From Actinokineospora baliensis (lineage in GTDB: Bacteria > Actinomycetota > Actinomycetes > Mycobacteriales > Pseudonocardiaceae): a stretch of 64,000 nucleotides of DNA. The DNA lies in assembly GCF_016907695.1 (NCBI RefSeq), contig NZ_JAFBCK010000001.1, positions 558,001 to 622,000 of the forward strand. Reading direction: 5' to 3'. How positions within the stretch are numbered: position 1 is the stretch's first letter; each line of letters begins with the position of its first letter. Shown one piece after another: positions 27,554 through 37,072 of this stretch. The notes beneath the pieces are model-generated. The model was not told where the DNA came from. It did not search any database and saw only the letters and a list, made by a program, of their open reading frames with translations. The position numbers and the translations under genes are program-made.

Positions 27554-27968
27554 ACTTCTCCACCCAGCGCTTCTGCCACGGGGTCTCCACCGCGCCGGGC
27601 AGGTAGTGCTTCCGCGTCCACGCAACCGCTTCCGCAGGGGCTACCCCGCTCAGGATGGCCAGGCACGACAGCACGGTGCCCGTTCGGCCGATACCGCCAC
27701 CGCAGGCGATTTCCACGACTTCGCCCGAAGCCGCGCGCACATGTGCGTCCTTGATCAGCCGTATGGCTTCGGAGCGGTCGCGCGGGAGCCAGAAGTCCGG
27801 CCAGTCGATCCAGGTGTGGGGCCAGGTGAGGGTGGGTTCGTACCGGCGTAGGCGGGAGCCTCCCAGATAGAGGCCGTAGTCGGGGGCGTCGGTGATGGGG
27901 CCGTTGCGGAGACCCCTGGCTCGGACGCGGGTGCCGTCGGGGAGGTCGACCGGAGTGGGGCTGGTCAT
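27546..27968 (-). CDS. Protein-tyrosine-phosphatase-family protein
   Basis: 140 residues. Cys-based phosphatase signature CX5R(T) appears as IACGGGIGRTGTVLSC (Cys about 92, Arg 98), with the general-acid loop probably in WIDWPDFWLPRD. This is the small actinobacterial dual-specificity/tyrosine phosphatase type, where the usual His before Cys is Ala. Substrate unknown. Its 3' end overlaps the end of dnaE2 by 8 bases. Confidence 0.85.
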   Translation of the reverse strand: MTSPTPVDLPDGTRVRARGLRNGPITDAPDYGLYLGGSRLRRYEPTLTWPHTWIDWPDFWLPRDRSEAIRLIKDAHVRAASGEVVEIACGGGIGRTGTVLSCLAILSGVAPAEAVAWTRKHYLPGAVETPWQKRWVEKFI

Positions 27969-28008
27969 CGGGTACTAGTACCAGCGGGATGACCAGCCCC
28001 ACAAACGC

Positions 28009-29466
28009 CTATAGGTCGATCCCGGACAGGACCATCACCTGTTCCTCGGTGAAGTCGTCCATCGCGGACCGCAGACCCTCGCGCCCGGTCCCAGAGCCCT
28101 TCACGCCGCCGTAAGGCATCTGGTCGGCGCGGTAGGACGGCACGTCGCCGATGACGACGCCGCCGACCTCGAGTTCGGCCGAAGCCTTGAACGCGACCTG
28201 CAGGTCACGGGTGAACACACCCGCCTGCAGCCCGTAGTCGGTCCCGTTGGCGACCTCGAAGGCCTCCTCCAGGGTGTCCACAACGGTCACCACGAGGACC
28301 GGCCCGAAGACCTCCTCGCACGACACCTTCTCCGCGGCCGGGACCCCGCTGAGCACGGTCGGGGCCACGGTCGCGCCGGATCTCGTGCCGCCGGTCAGCA
28401 GGGTCGCCCCGGCCGCCACGGCCTCCGACACCCAGGTCTCGACCCGCTCGGCGTTGCGCTCGTCGATCAGCGGACCGACGTCGACGTTCGGGTCGTGCGG
28501 GTCGCCGGTGTGCAGGGCCTCGACCTCGGCGACCAGGCGGGGGATGAACTCGTCGGCCAGCGAGCGGTGCACGACGACCCGCTGGACGGCGATGCAGGAC
28601 TGGCCCGCCTGGTAGTTGCCGAAGGTGGCGATCCGGCGGGCGGCGAAGTCCAGGTCCGTCCAGTCCGGGCACAGGATCGCCGCGCTGTTGCTGCCCAACT
28701 CCATCACCACGTGCTTGCGCGGCGCGGCGGAGGTGATGCCGTGGCCGACGCCGGTGGAGCCGGTGAACGAGATGACCGGGATCCGGGGGTCCTCGATCAG
28801 CGCCGACATGGCCGAGCCGCGCACCGGCAGCACCGAGAACGACCCGGCTGGCAGGTCCGTCTCGGCCAGGATCTCGCCGAGCAGCAGCGACGACAGCGGG
28901 GTGGCCGACGCGGGCTTGACGATCACCGGGGCGCCGACCGCCAGCGCCGGGGCGACCTTGTGCGCGACCAGGTTCAGCGGGAAGTTGAACGGCGCCACCG
29001 CCAGCACCGGACCGCGCGGGCGGCGGCGGATCAGGCCCAGCCTGCGCTCGCCGTTGGCGTCGGTGTCCAGCCGCTGCAGCTCCCCGATGTGCCTGCGCGC
29101 CTCCTCGGCGGCGAACTTGAACACCGACACCGCCCTGGCCACCTCGATGGTCGACCACTTCAGCGGCTTGCCGTTCTCCGCGGTGATCGTCTCGGCGATC
29201 TCCTCGGTGCGCTCGGCCAGCGTGCGCGAGACGTGCTCCAGCGCGTTCGCCCGCACGTGCGCTGGCACCGAGCGCAGCGGCTTGGCCGCGGCGGCAGCGG
29301 CGGCGATGGCCGCCTCCACGTGCTCCGGGGTGGGCACCGACACCGTCGCCACGTCGGTCCCGTCGTAGGGGTGGCGCACCTCAAGGGTGTCCTCGCTGCT
29401 CTGCGGCCTGCCCGCCACCCAGAACGGGCGCGGCTTGGCCACCACGGCGTCTTGTTCGTCGGTCAT
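28009..29466 (-). CDS. Aldehyde dehydrogenase family protein
   Basis: 485 residues from ATG 29466 (or 488 from GTG 29475). NAD(P)-dependent oxidation of an aldehyde to the acid. Visible are the cofactor region VIVKPASATPLSS and FTGSTGVGHGI, the catalytic glutamate in VMELGSNS, the nucleophilic cysteine in GQSCIAVQR, and EEVFGPVLVV. The phrase PFNFPLNLVAHKVAPALAVG and the C-terminal YGGVKGSGTGREG place it near the lactaldehyde/glyceraldehyde-type dehydrogenases. Substrate not determined. Divergent from guaA. Confidence 0.93.
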   Translation of the reverse strand: MTDEQDAVVAKPRPFWVAGRPQSSEDTLEVRHPYDGTDVATVSVPTPEHVEAAIAAAAAAAKPLRSVPAHVRANALEHVSRTLAERTEEIAETITAENGKPLKWSTIEVARAVSVFKFAAEEARRHIGELQRLDTDANGERRLGLIRRRPRGPVLAVAPFNFPLNLVAHKVAPALAVGAPVIVKPASATPLSSLLLGEILAETDLPAGSFSVLPVRGSAMSALIEDPRIPVISFTGSTGVGHGITSAAPRKHVVMELGSNSAAILCPDWTDLDFAARRIATFGNYQAGQSCIAVQRVVVHRSLADEFIPRLVAEVEALHTGDPHDPNVDVGPLIDERNAERVETWVSEAVAAGATLLTGGTRSGATVAPTVLSGVPAAEKVSCEEVFGPVLVVTVVDTLEEAFEVANGTDYGLQAGVFTRDLQVAFKASAELEVGGVVIGDVPSYRADQMPYGGVKGSGTGREGLRSAMDDFTEEQVMVLSGIDL

Positions 29467-29607
29467 GGGCTCCACGGTAGGCCGCGACCGGGCGTGCGGC
29501 TTGGCCGAGAAGGCCCCGGGTTAGGATGTCGGCGGCTGACCGACGGTGGTGACTAGGGTTCCGCCGCGCCGCACCTGGGCGCGGGTCTGGTTCGAGCGTC
29601 ACGGAAA

Positions 29608-29695
29608 GCCCGCGCGACAGGTGCGCGGGCAGGCATCTCCGGGAGAGAAACCCAGGGAGGGACCGGTCGGCGCACGGTGCTGGACGCCGTGCGCC
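29608..29695 (+). other. Two hairpins in the guaA leader
   Basis: CCCGCGC-gacaggt-GCGCGGG near 29608-29630 and GGCGCACGG-N9-CCGTGCGCC at 29669-29695, separated by a purine-rich stretch (GGGAGAGAAACCCAGGGAGG). They lie 55-145 bases before the guaA start. They could be a structured 5' leader; no known riboswitch consensus is recognised. Confidence 0.3.
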
Positions 29696-29750
29696 GATGG
29701 GGTGTCCCATCCGGTGCTCCGGCTTCCGCGACAACGGAAGGTCATGTGTC

Positions 29751-31310
<1,560 letters not shown>

Positions 31311-31327
31311 GCCAGACGGCATAGCCC

Positions 31328-31903
31328 CAACACCGCTCTTCCACACCCTCGCGCGCGGCACAGCCCTCGTTGCCTTTTCGTAGTTCCTGATCAGGGAGCT
31401 GTGGTCACCAGGCCCGGCATGACAAGCCCCCACTCGAATCCATGATCCGGGGGTGGTGTCACCGGGTCTGGTGGCATCGAGGGACCGCTGAACAGAGACA
31501 TGGCCACCGGCTTGGCGGGTCTCGTCGTGACGTGGGTGCCGGCCATCGATGCCTACATGCCCGGTCGGCGATGCGCCGCTTTGCCGACCTCTACCTGGGC
31601 CGGGCGAAACCGATGCCCCGGGACGCGTTCATCATCGCCGACGCCGCCCGCTCCCTGCCTTGCACCCTGCGCCGGGTCGACGTCCGCGACGGGCGGAGGT
31701 GCTGGTCACCCGTAGCTCCAGCACGAGGATCAAGGGCGAGCATCCAGCCTGGACCGGCACCCGCCAGCTCACACGCGCGTCCTTCTTCGCCGCCTTCGCC
31801 TCGTTGTCCGACTCCACCAGCCGGACCTACTACGCCCCCAAGAGAGCCGAGGGCAAGAACCACAACACCGCTCTTCCGTAGCGCCTCGCGCGCGGCACAG
31901 CCC
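31328..31903 (+). pseudogene. Remnants of an IS110-family transposase
   Basis: In one frame (about 31690-31881) the product FFAAFASLSDSTSRTYYAPK followed by RAEGKNHNTAL matches the C-terminal block of IS110-family transposases (typically ASRxYYxRKRAEGKxHNxAL). The stop falls where the family continues LARRR, and the DNA after the stop (CTCGCGCGCGG) still reads LAR in another frame. The segment CAACACCGCTCTTCC plus CCTCGCGCGCGGCACAGCCC occurs twice, at 31328-31366 and 31863-31903, i.e. two copies of the same transposase 3' end about 535 bases apart. The intervening piece (FADLYLGRAKPMPRDAFIIA, near 31580-31635) is in another frame and is not recognised. Confidence 0.55.
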
Positions 31904-32108
31904 CCACCCTCTCCGGGGGGGGCGGCCCCGGGGCCAGTCTATCGGGGCAGGCGGGGCGGTGGGGGGTTGGCGAAATGCCGTGGATGGCTGGGCGGGTTGT
32001 GGACAACTCGGCGGAAGCGGGCCGGGGTGGTGATCGGGTTCCGGCTTCGCCGTCGGATCTTCGGCTCGTCGCTTCGCGACATTGCGCTGGATCCGCGATT
32101 TGAGTGCA

Positions 32109-32256
32109 GGCTCGATGCGGTGGACCTGTTTTGCGTGGGGCCCCTACGACAGCCGTGGCAGGACCGCAAAAGCCGGGGCCGAAAAGCATGGCCCTGCAGC
32201 GAAGCAAGGCTACGACTGACGTCCCCCCACACAAAACAGGTCCACCCCATCGAGCA
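32109..32256 (+). repeat. 148-bp palindromic repeat, copy C
   Basis: Starts (G)GCTCGATGCGGTGGACCTG and ends CAGGTCCACCCCATCGAGCA. The changes in one arm relative to copy B (ACTTG to ACCTG, CGGAC to TGGAC) are matched in the other arm, i.e. compensatory. The core GGGGCCGAAAAGCATGGCCC is identical to copy B. Confidence 0.88.
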
Positions 32257-32260
32257 GTTG

Positions 32261-32350
32261 GCACCAGCGACTCCGAGTGTCCAGTGGTTACTTTGGGTGG
32301 GCTGGCTCGGCGGGCTGGGGTGGCACCAGCGACTTCCGAGTGTCCAGTGG
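32261..32350 (+). repeat. Direct repeat beside palindromic copy C
   Basis: GCACCAGCGACTCCGAGTGT... at 32261-32287 and GCACCAGCGACTTCCGAGTG... at 32323-32350 differ by one base. The inner part (CTTCCGAGTGTCCAGTGG) also follows copy B at 24115-24132. Confidence 0.75.
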
Positions 32351-32437
32351 CTGGCAATGCGGTCGGGGCGGGCGGGCGGGCGGGACGGCGCGGGACGGGC
32401 GGGACGGGCGGGGAGACGTCGGCGCCCAGCAAGAGAC

Positions 32438-32467
32438 GAAGGGCCCGACCGGGTGGTCGGGCCCTTC
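32438..32467. terminator. Bidirectional terminator
   Basis: GAAGGGCCCGACC pairs perfectly with GGTCGGGCCCTTC (13 bp) around GGGT. It ends the leftward PspC operon. Confidence 0.8.
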
Positions 32468-32489
32468 GCGTGAGTGGCGGTGAAGGGGG

Positions 32490-32693
32490 CTATTTGCGCT
32501 TGCCGCGCAGTGAGCCGCCGAGGAGGAGGACGCCCACCAGGACGGCTACGCCTGCCAGTAGCCAGCGGGGGTCCAGGGACGGCAGCCAGATGCGGCCGTC
32601 GGTGAGGACGAAGGCGGAGGCGGCGAGGGTGGCCAGGCCCGCGAGCAGGGTCAGCGGGTCGATCCGCCGGGGGGTCTTGGTCTCGTCAGCCAC
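32490..32693 (-). CDS. Small two-span membrane protein
   Basis: 67 residues: charged start (MADETKTPRRIDPL), hydrophobic helix (LLAGLATLAASAFVLTD), a short loop with Trp (RIWLPSLDPRW), a second helix (LLAGVAVLVGVLLLGG) and a basic end (SLRGKRK). The GTG start overlaps the end of the PspC gene by 8 bases, so the two are coupled; it probably works with that envelope-stress protein. Confidence 0.82.
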   Translation of the reverse strand: MADETKTPRRIDPLTLLAGLATLAASAFVLTDGRIWLPSLDPRWLLAGVAVLVGVLLLGGSLRGKRK

Positions 32694-33987
32694 GTCGCAC
32701 GCTCACAGTCCCGGGTCCGGTGACCTCGGCTCGCAGTTCGATCTTCAGGCCGCCCGCGCCGTCCGGGCCCAGGTCGGTGCGCCTGACGGAGGTGTCGGTG
32801 CCGCCGCGCTGTTCGCCGAGGCAGTCGACGTCGCCGATGCCCGCGTCGCAGAACACGGTGACGTCGGCGTTCTCCGGGACGGTGACGGTGACGTCACCGA
32901 TGCCGACCTCGGCGACGGTGCTGACCGTGCCGCTGGTGGGCAGGCCGGTGAGGTCGACGTTGATGGAGCCGATGTCGCGGCTGTAGACGGCCTGGACGTC
33001 GGCGATCGTGGTCGGGTTCGCCTGCACGTCGCCGACGCCGTTGGCCTTGAAGCCGTCGGGCCACACGACCGTCGCGGCGATGCCCAGCGCGGCCAGCGGC
33101 ATCGCCAGCCCGATCAGGCCGCGGCCGCCGCCGGTGAACGAGCCGACGACCATGCCGAGGCCGAGCAGGCCGAGCACGACGCCGACGACGTGCCACGGGC
33201 TGAACCAGGTACCGGCGTAGGGCTCGATGATCACCGCGGTGCCGACGAACAGGAACGCGGTGGCCACGGTGACCGCGCCGACCTTGGAGCGCCGCCGGGG
33301 GGCGAGCGGCTCCGGGTCCGGCAGCGGGGTGGCGGGCTCGGGCAGGTCCCACGCGAAGGGCGCCGCGCCGAGCGGGTCCCACGCGGGGGGCTGCTCCGGG
33401 GTGTAGGCGTAGGGCGGGGGCGCGGTCGTCGTCGGGACCGCGATCGGCTGGGTCATCGGGGTCGGCACCTCGGTCGTCGTGCCCACCGGCACGGTCATCA
33501 GCGGTGTGGTCATCTGCGGGCCGGTCTCGTGCTCGGGCGCCGCGGGCCGGTTCAGGTGCCCCCGGTAGCGGTGCAGCAGGAACATCAGCCCCGCGACGAC
33601 GACCAGGCCGAGGAAGCCGCGGAAGTCGAACCAGAAGCTGATCGCGGCGATGACCGCGACCACGAGCCCGACGGTGAAGTGCGTTGAGCTGGAGGACCGG
33701 CCGCGGCCGATGAGCGCCTCGGCTGGCGAGGTCTCGTCGTCGGTCTCGGGGAACAGCAGCCAGCTGAGCAGGTAGAACACGATTCCGGCGCCGCCGTAGA
33801 AGGTGGCGACGACGAAGGCGACCCGGAGGATGACCGGGTCGATGCCGTAGCGGTTGCCGATGGCAGCCGCGACGCCCGCGACCTTGCGGCCCTGCCGGGG
33901 CCTGCGCGGTCGGGACGCCCAGAAGTCCTTGAGCGTCTCCTCGACGCTCGCTGCGCCGGGGCGCGTCTGGTTCGATGTGCCACTCAC
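32686..33987 (-). CDS. PspC-domain membrane protein with toast-rack-like C-terminus
   Basis: 433 residues from GTG 33987. N-terminal PspC domain (RRPRQGRKVAGVAAAIGNRY, ILRVAFVVATFYGGAGIVFY), two further spans after it, a Pro-rich cytoplasmic linker (about 195-275), a second membrane bundle (about 285-365), and an outer beta-rich C-terminal domain (about 370-433) with repeated GIGDV and Cys residues, like the LiaF/DUF4097 toast-rack fold. Such proteins sense or transmit envelope stress to a partner histidine kinase. The divergent PspC-type kinase supports this. No ribosome-binding site is seen, so the message may be leaderless. Confidence 0.85.
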   Translation of the reverse strand: MSGTSNQTRPGAASVEETLKDFWASRPRRPRQGRKVAGVAAAIGNRYGIDPVILRVAFVVATFYGGAGIVFYLLSWLLFPETDDETSPAEALIGRGRSSSSTHFTVGLVVAVIAAISFWFDFRGFLGLVVVAGLMFLLHRYRGHLNRPAAPEHETGPQMTTPLMTVPVGTTTEVPTPMTQPIAVPTTTAPPPYAYTPEQPPAWDPLGAAPFAWDLPEPATPLPDPEPLAPRRRSKVGAVTVATAFLFVGTAVIIEPYAGTWFSPWHVVGVVLGLLGLGMVVGSFTGGGRGLIGLAMPLAALGIAATVVWPDGFKANGVGDVQANPTTIADVQAVYSRDIGSINVDLTGLPTSGTVSTVAEVGIGDVTVTVPENADVTVFCDAGIGDVDCLGEQRGGTDTSVRRTDLGPDGAGGLKIELRAEVTGPGTVSVRRG

Positions 33988-34031
33988 GATGACAAGAATG
34001 GCTCCCGACCTGGGCGTTCGGCATCCGGGAA

Positions 34032-34055
34032 CGACCCTGACTTTGCCTTCAGGGT
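34032..34055. promoter_or_regulatory. Inverted repeat in the divergent PspC promoter region
   Basis: GACCCTGA-N8-TCAGGGTC, perfect 8-base arms, in the 98-bp space between the two divergent PspC genes. Size and position suit a dimeric response regulator such as the one encoded at 35381. Confidence 0.55.
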
Positions 34056-34085
34056 CAAACCCCGATGTGGCGCGGGGGCCCGCGT

Positions 34086-35384
34086 GTGAGCATTCTTGAC
34101 GTGACAGCTGTACTGCGCGAGCAGGGGGCGGACATCGAGCGATCGGTCGTGGGCGTCGAACGGGCCGCGGCGGCACCTGAGCACCCCAAGGTGTACCGCC
34201 GCCGGTCCGGTCGTGCCATGGCCGGGGTCGCCGGTGGGCTCGCCGACCACCTCGGTATCCCGGTCCTCTACACCCGGGTGGCGTTCACGCTGCTCGCGGC
34301 GCTGGGCGGCGCCGGGGTGGTGGCCTACGGACTGCTGTGGATCTTCGTGCAGCAGGTGTCCTCGGACGAGCCCGCCCGCGAGATCAGCGGCAAGGAGCGG
34401 CAGCAGGCGTTCGGCCTGGTCGCGCTGGGGCTGGGGCTGGCGATCGGGGCGGGCACGCTGGCCGGGACGGTCAACGGCTGGGTCGCCGGGTCGACCAGCG
34501 TCGCGCTGGTCGGTGCCGCGCTGGTCTGGCGGGAGGCCGACCAGAGCCAGCGGCGCCGGGTCCGCGGCGCGGTGCTCGGCGGTGGCGGTCGTTCGGCGGT
34601 CATCCGGGTGGTCAGCGGGGCCGCGCTGGTCGCCGCGGGCATCGTCATCTTCCTGATCAGCAGCATCGGCCTCGACCAGGTGCAGTTCGCGCTGCTGGCG
34701 GTGGTGGCCGCGCTGGTCGGGGTCGCGGTGATCACGGTGCCGTGGTGGCTGCGGCTGGTGCGCGACCTCGGCGACGAGCGGCGGGCCCGCATCCGCACCG
34801 AGGAACGCGCCGAGATCGCCGCCCACCTGCACGACTCGGTGCTGCAAACGCTTGCGCTCATCCAGAAGCAGGCCGACGCGCCGCGTGAGGTGCTGCGGTT
34901 GGCGCGCGGGCAGGAGCGGCAGCTGCGGAGCTGGTTGTACGGGCCGTCCGGGTACGGGCGCGGGGTCGCCGACGGGCGGATCGAGGGCGGGCTGCTGGCC
35001 GAGGCGCTGGCGCGCGCGGCGGGCGAGGTCGAGGACACCTTCGCGATCAAGGTCCAGCACGTGGCCGTCGGCGACTGCGAGCTCGACGAGCGGCTGTTCG
35101 CGGTGGTCATGGCCGCCCGCGAGGCGATGGTGAACGCGGCCAAGCACGCCGGGGTCGCCGAGGTGTCGGTGTACGCGGAGGTCGAGCCGGAGAAGGTCAC
35201 CGTGTTCGTCCGCGACCGGGGCAAGGGCTTCGACCCGGAGGCCGTCCCCGACGACCGGCACGGGCTGGCCGACTCCATCCGGGGTCGCGTCGAGCGCAAC
35301 GGCGGCGAGATCCGCCTGCGCACCGCACCCGGCGACGGGACAGAGGTACAGCTGCACATGCCGCGTGCGAAGGTGAGCACATGA
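34086..35384 (+). CDS. PspC-domain sensor histidine kinase
   Basis: 432 residues from GTG 34086 (GGGGG 8 bases upstream; ATG 34065 and GTG 34101 are alternatives). N-terminal PspC domain (VYRRRSGRAMAGVAGGLADH and VLYTRVAFTLLAALGGAG), about six membrane spans, then a HisKA_3 dimerisation helix with the phospho-acceptor His in RAEIAAHLHDSVLQTLALI and a HATPase domain (EAMVNAAKHAG, DRGKGFDP, RHGLADSI). It is of the NarL/LiaS/DesK class and like the actinobacterial PspC-kinases of the MacS type. The stop overlaps the regulator start (ATGA). Confidence 0.92.
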   Translation: MSILDVTAVLREQGADIERSVVGVERAAAAPEHPKVYRRRSGRAMAGVAGGLADHLGIPVLYTRVAFTLLAALGGAGVVAYGLLWIFVQQVSSDEPAREISGKERQQAFGLVALGLGLAIGAGTLAGTVNGWVAGSTSVALVGAALVWREADQSQRRRVRGAVLGGGGRSAVIRVVSGAALVAAGIVIFLISSIGLDQVQFALLAVVAALVGVAVITVPWWLRLVRDLGDERRARIRTEERAEIAAHLHDSVLQTLALIQKQADAPREVLRLARGQERQLRSWLYGPSGYGRGVADGRIEGGLLAEALARAAGEVEDTFAIKVQHVAVGDCELDERLFAVVMAAREAMVNAAKHAGVAEVSVYAEVEPEKVTVFVRDRGKGFDPEAVPDDRHGLADSIRGRVERNGGEIRLRTAPGDGTEVQLHMPRAKVST

Positions 35385-36043
35385 GTGACAAGCGCTTGGT
35401 CCGGGTCTTCCTGGTCGACGACCACAGCATGTTCCGCGCGGGTGTGCGCGCCGAGCTCGACACCCTCACCGACGACATCGAGGTGGTCGGCGAGGCGGGC
35501 ACGGTCGGCGAGGCGGTCGCCGGTATCGGTCACCTGCGCCCGGACGTGGTGCTGCTCGACGTGCACATGCCCGACGGCGGCGGCGCCGAGGTGCTGCGGC
35601 AGTCGCGCAAGGCTTTCCCGGAGGTCGTGTTCCTGGCGCTGTCGGTGTCGGACGCGGCCGAGGACGTCATCGCGGTGATCAGGGCTGGCGCGCGGGGGTA
35701 CGTGACGAAGACGATCTCCAGCCAGGAGTTGGTGACCGCCGTCCTGCGCGTGTCCGAGGGCGACGCGGTGTTCTCGCCCCGGCTGGCCGGGTTCGTCCTG
35801 GACGCCTTCGCCGACCGGCCGGGCGCGGCGCCGATCAGCGACCCGGAGCTGGACCTGCTGACCCCCCGCGAGCGCGACGTGCTGCGTTTACTGGCCCGCG
35901 GGTACGCGTACAAGGAGATCGCGTCCGAGCTGTTCATCTCAGTGAAGACGGTCGAGACCCACGTGTCCAGCGTCCTGCGCAAGACCCAGCTGTCCAACCG
36001 GTACGAGCTCTCCCGCTGGGCCTCCGACCGGCGCCTGGTCTAG
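35381..36043 (+). CDS. LuxR/NarL-type response regulator
   Basis: 220 residues. Receiver domain with acidic pocket LVDDHS, phospho-acceptor Asp in VVLLDVHMPDGGG (about 57) and the Lys in YVTKTIS; C-terminal LuxR helix-turn-helix LTPRERDVLRLLARGYAYKE, LFISVKTVETHVSSVLRK. Partner of the PspC kinase upstream (4-base overlap). Its likely operator is the inverted repeat at 34032-34055. It ends sharing CTAG with the convergent transporter gene. Confidence 0.95.
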   Translation: MSDKRLVRVFLVDDHSMFRAGVRAELDTLTDDIEVVGEAGTVGEAVAGIGHLRPDVVLLDVHMPDGGGAEVLRQSRKAFPEVVFLALSVSDAAEDVIAVIRAGARGYVTKTISSQELVTAVLRVSEGDAVFSPRLAGFVLDAFADRPGAAPISDPELDLLTPRERDVLRLLARGYAYKEIASELFISVKTVETHVSSVLRKTQLSNRYELSRWASDRRLV

Positions 36044-36972
36044 GGGGCCTTGGCGAGCACGGCGGTGGTGTCCTCGGCGACGACCGGGGACGGGGCCTTC
36101 TTCTGCCAGCGGGTCATGCCGACGCCGATGAGCACCACGACCATGCCCAAGACGACGCGCACGGTGATGCCCTCGCCCAGGAACGCCGCGCCGAGCAGCA
36201 CGGAGACGACCGGGAGCAGGTAGCCGACGGTGGTGGCGTTGGTGGGGCCCTCGTCGGCGATCAGCCGGTAGTTGATGGCGAAGGCGAACCCGGTGCCGAA
36301 GACGCCCAGGACGCCGATCGCGATGAGGACGGCCGGGGTGAGGTCGACGGTGTGGAAGCCGCCGACCGGCAGGGCCAGCGCGCTGAGGCCGGTGGCGGTG
36401 AGCAGCTGCGCGGCGGACAGGGCGATCGGGGCGACGCCGCGGCCGGAGAGGGTGCGACCGATGTAGGTGTAGCTGACGGCGTAGCTCGCGGCGGCGGCGA
36501 GGATGGCCAGCGAGCCCCAGCTGGCCAGGCCCGCCTGCTGCCACGGCGCGAAGATCAGCAGGGTGCCGCCGAAACCGAGCAGCAGGCCCGCCAGGCGCAC
36601 CGGCTTGAGGGTGCGCTCGGTGCCGATGAGGATGCCGATCAGCAGCGCCCACAGCGGGGTGGTCGAGTTGATGACCCCCGCGACGCCGGAGTCGACGGTC
36701 CGCTCGCCGATGCCGAAGAGGGCGAACGGCAGCGCGTTGCCGAAGAACGCCGCCACGACCAGGTGACCCCAGACCCGGGGTTCGCGGGGCAGCTTGTGTC
36801 GCGCTGAGTAGCAGAGCACGACCACCACGAGCGCCCCGAGCGCGCACCGCGCGACGGTGATCTGGACCGGGTTCAGGCCGTGCAGCGCCAGCTTGATCCA
36901 GAGGAAGCTGGACCCCCACAGGAGCGCGAGCAGGCCCATCCTGACCAAGGTGCCCCTACTGCCGCTGATCAC
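36040..36972 (-). CDS. EamA/DMT family transporter
   Basis: 310 residues, ten predicted membrane spans in two EamA repeats. It begins MGLLALLWGSSFLWIKLAL (the usual first span of the family); the second repeat starts near residue 155 (LAILAAAASYAVSYTYIGR). Family members export metabolites, amino acids or drugs. GTG start behind GAGGGGGG. Divergent from a LysR regulator, a standard pairing in which the regulator controls the exporter. Both stops with the convergent response regulator share the palindrome CTAG. Confidence 0.9.
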   Translation of the reverse strand: MISGSRGTLVRMGLLALLWGSSFLWIKLALHGLNPVQITVARCALGALVVVVLCYSARHKLPREPRVWGHLVVAAFFGNALPFALFGIGERTVDSGVAGVINSTTPLWALLIGILIGTERTLKPVRLAGLLLGFGGTLLIFAPWQQAGLASWGSLAILAAAASYAVSYTYIGRTLSGRGVAPIALSAAQLLTATGLSALALPVGGFHTVDLTPAVLIAIGVLGVFGTGFAFAINYRLIADEGPTNATTVGYLLPVVSVLLGAAFLGEGITVRVVLGMVVVLIGVGMTRWQKKAPSPVVAEDTTAVLAKAP

Positions 36973-37029
36973 TCGTTTCCCCCCTCGATCAGGTCATCCC
37001 ATCGGCAACTGTGCTGGAGACCTTCGTCC

Positions 37030-37048
37030 AGGACAAGTGAAATGTCCT
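37030..37048. promoter_or_regulatory. Inverted repeat in the EamA/LysR divergent promoter
   Basis: AGGACA-N7-TGTCCT between the divergent transporter and LysR genes, 25 bases before the LysR start. Dyad of LysR-site size. Confidence 0.5.
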
Positions 37049-37072
37049 GCATGGACCGTTAAGCTGGACTAC

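Larger units (their letters stand above)
31311..32489. other. 1.2-kb non-coding region: IS scar, palindromic copy C, terminator
   Basis: From left to right: a fragment resembling the 3' end of an IS110-type transposase (31328-31400), a second, larger decayed stretch (31560-31881), palindromic element copy C with shoulders (32048-32350), a G-rich tract, and a bidirectional terminator. No intact gene could be supported; frames that run through the region change frame repeatedly and lack protein character outside the transposase piece. Confidence 0.65.

Noticed and set aside
32104..33687. A 527-codon + strand frame through copy C and the PspC gene
   Set aside because: It is antisense to the PspC protein gene and runs through a terminator and repeats; no protein character.
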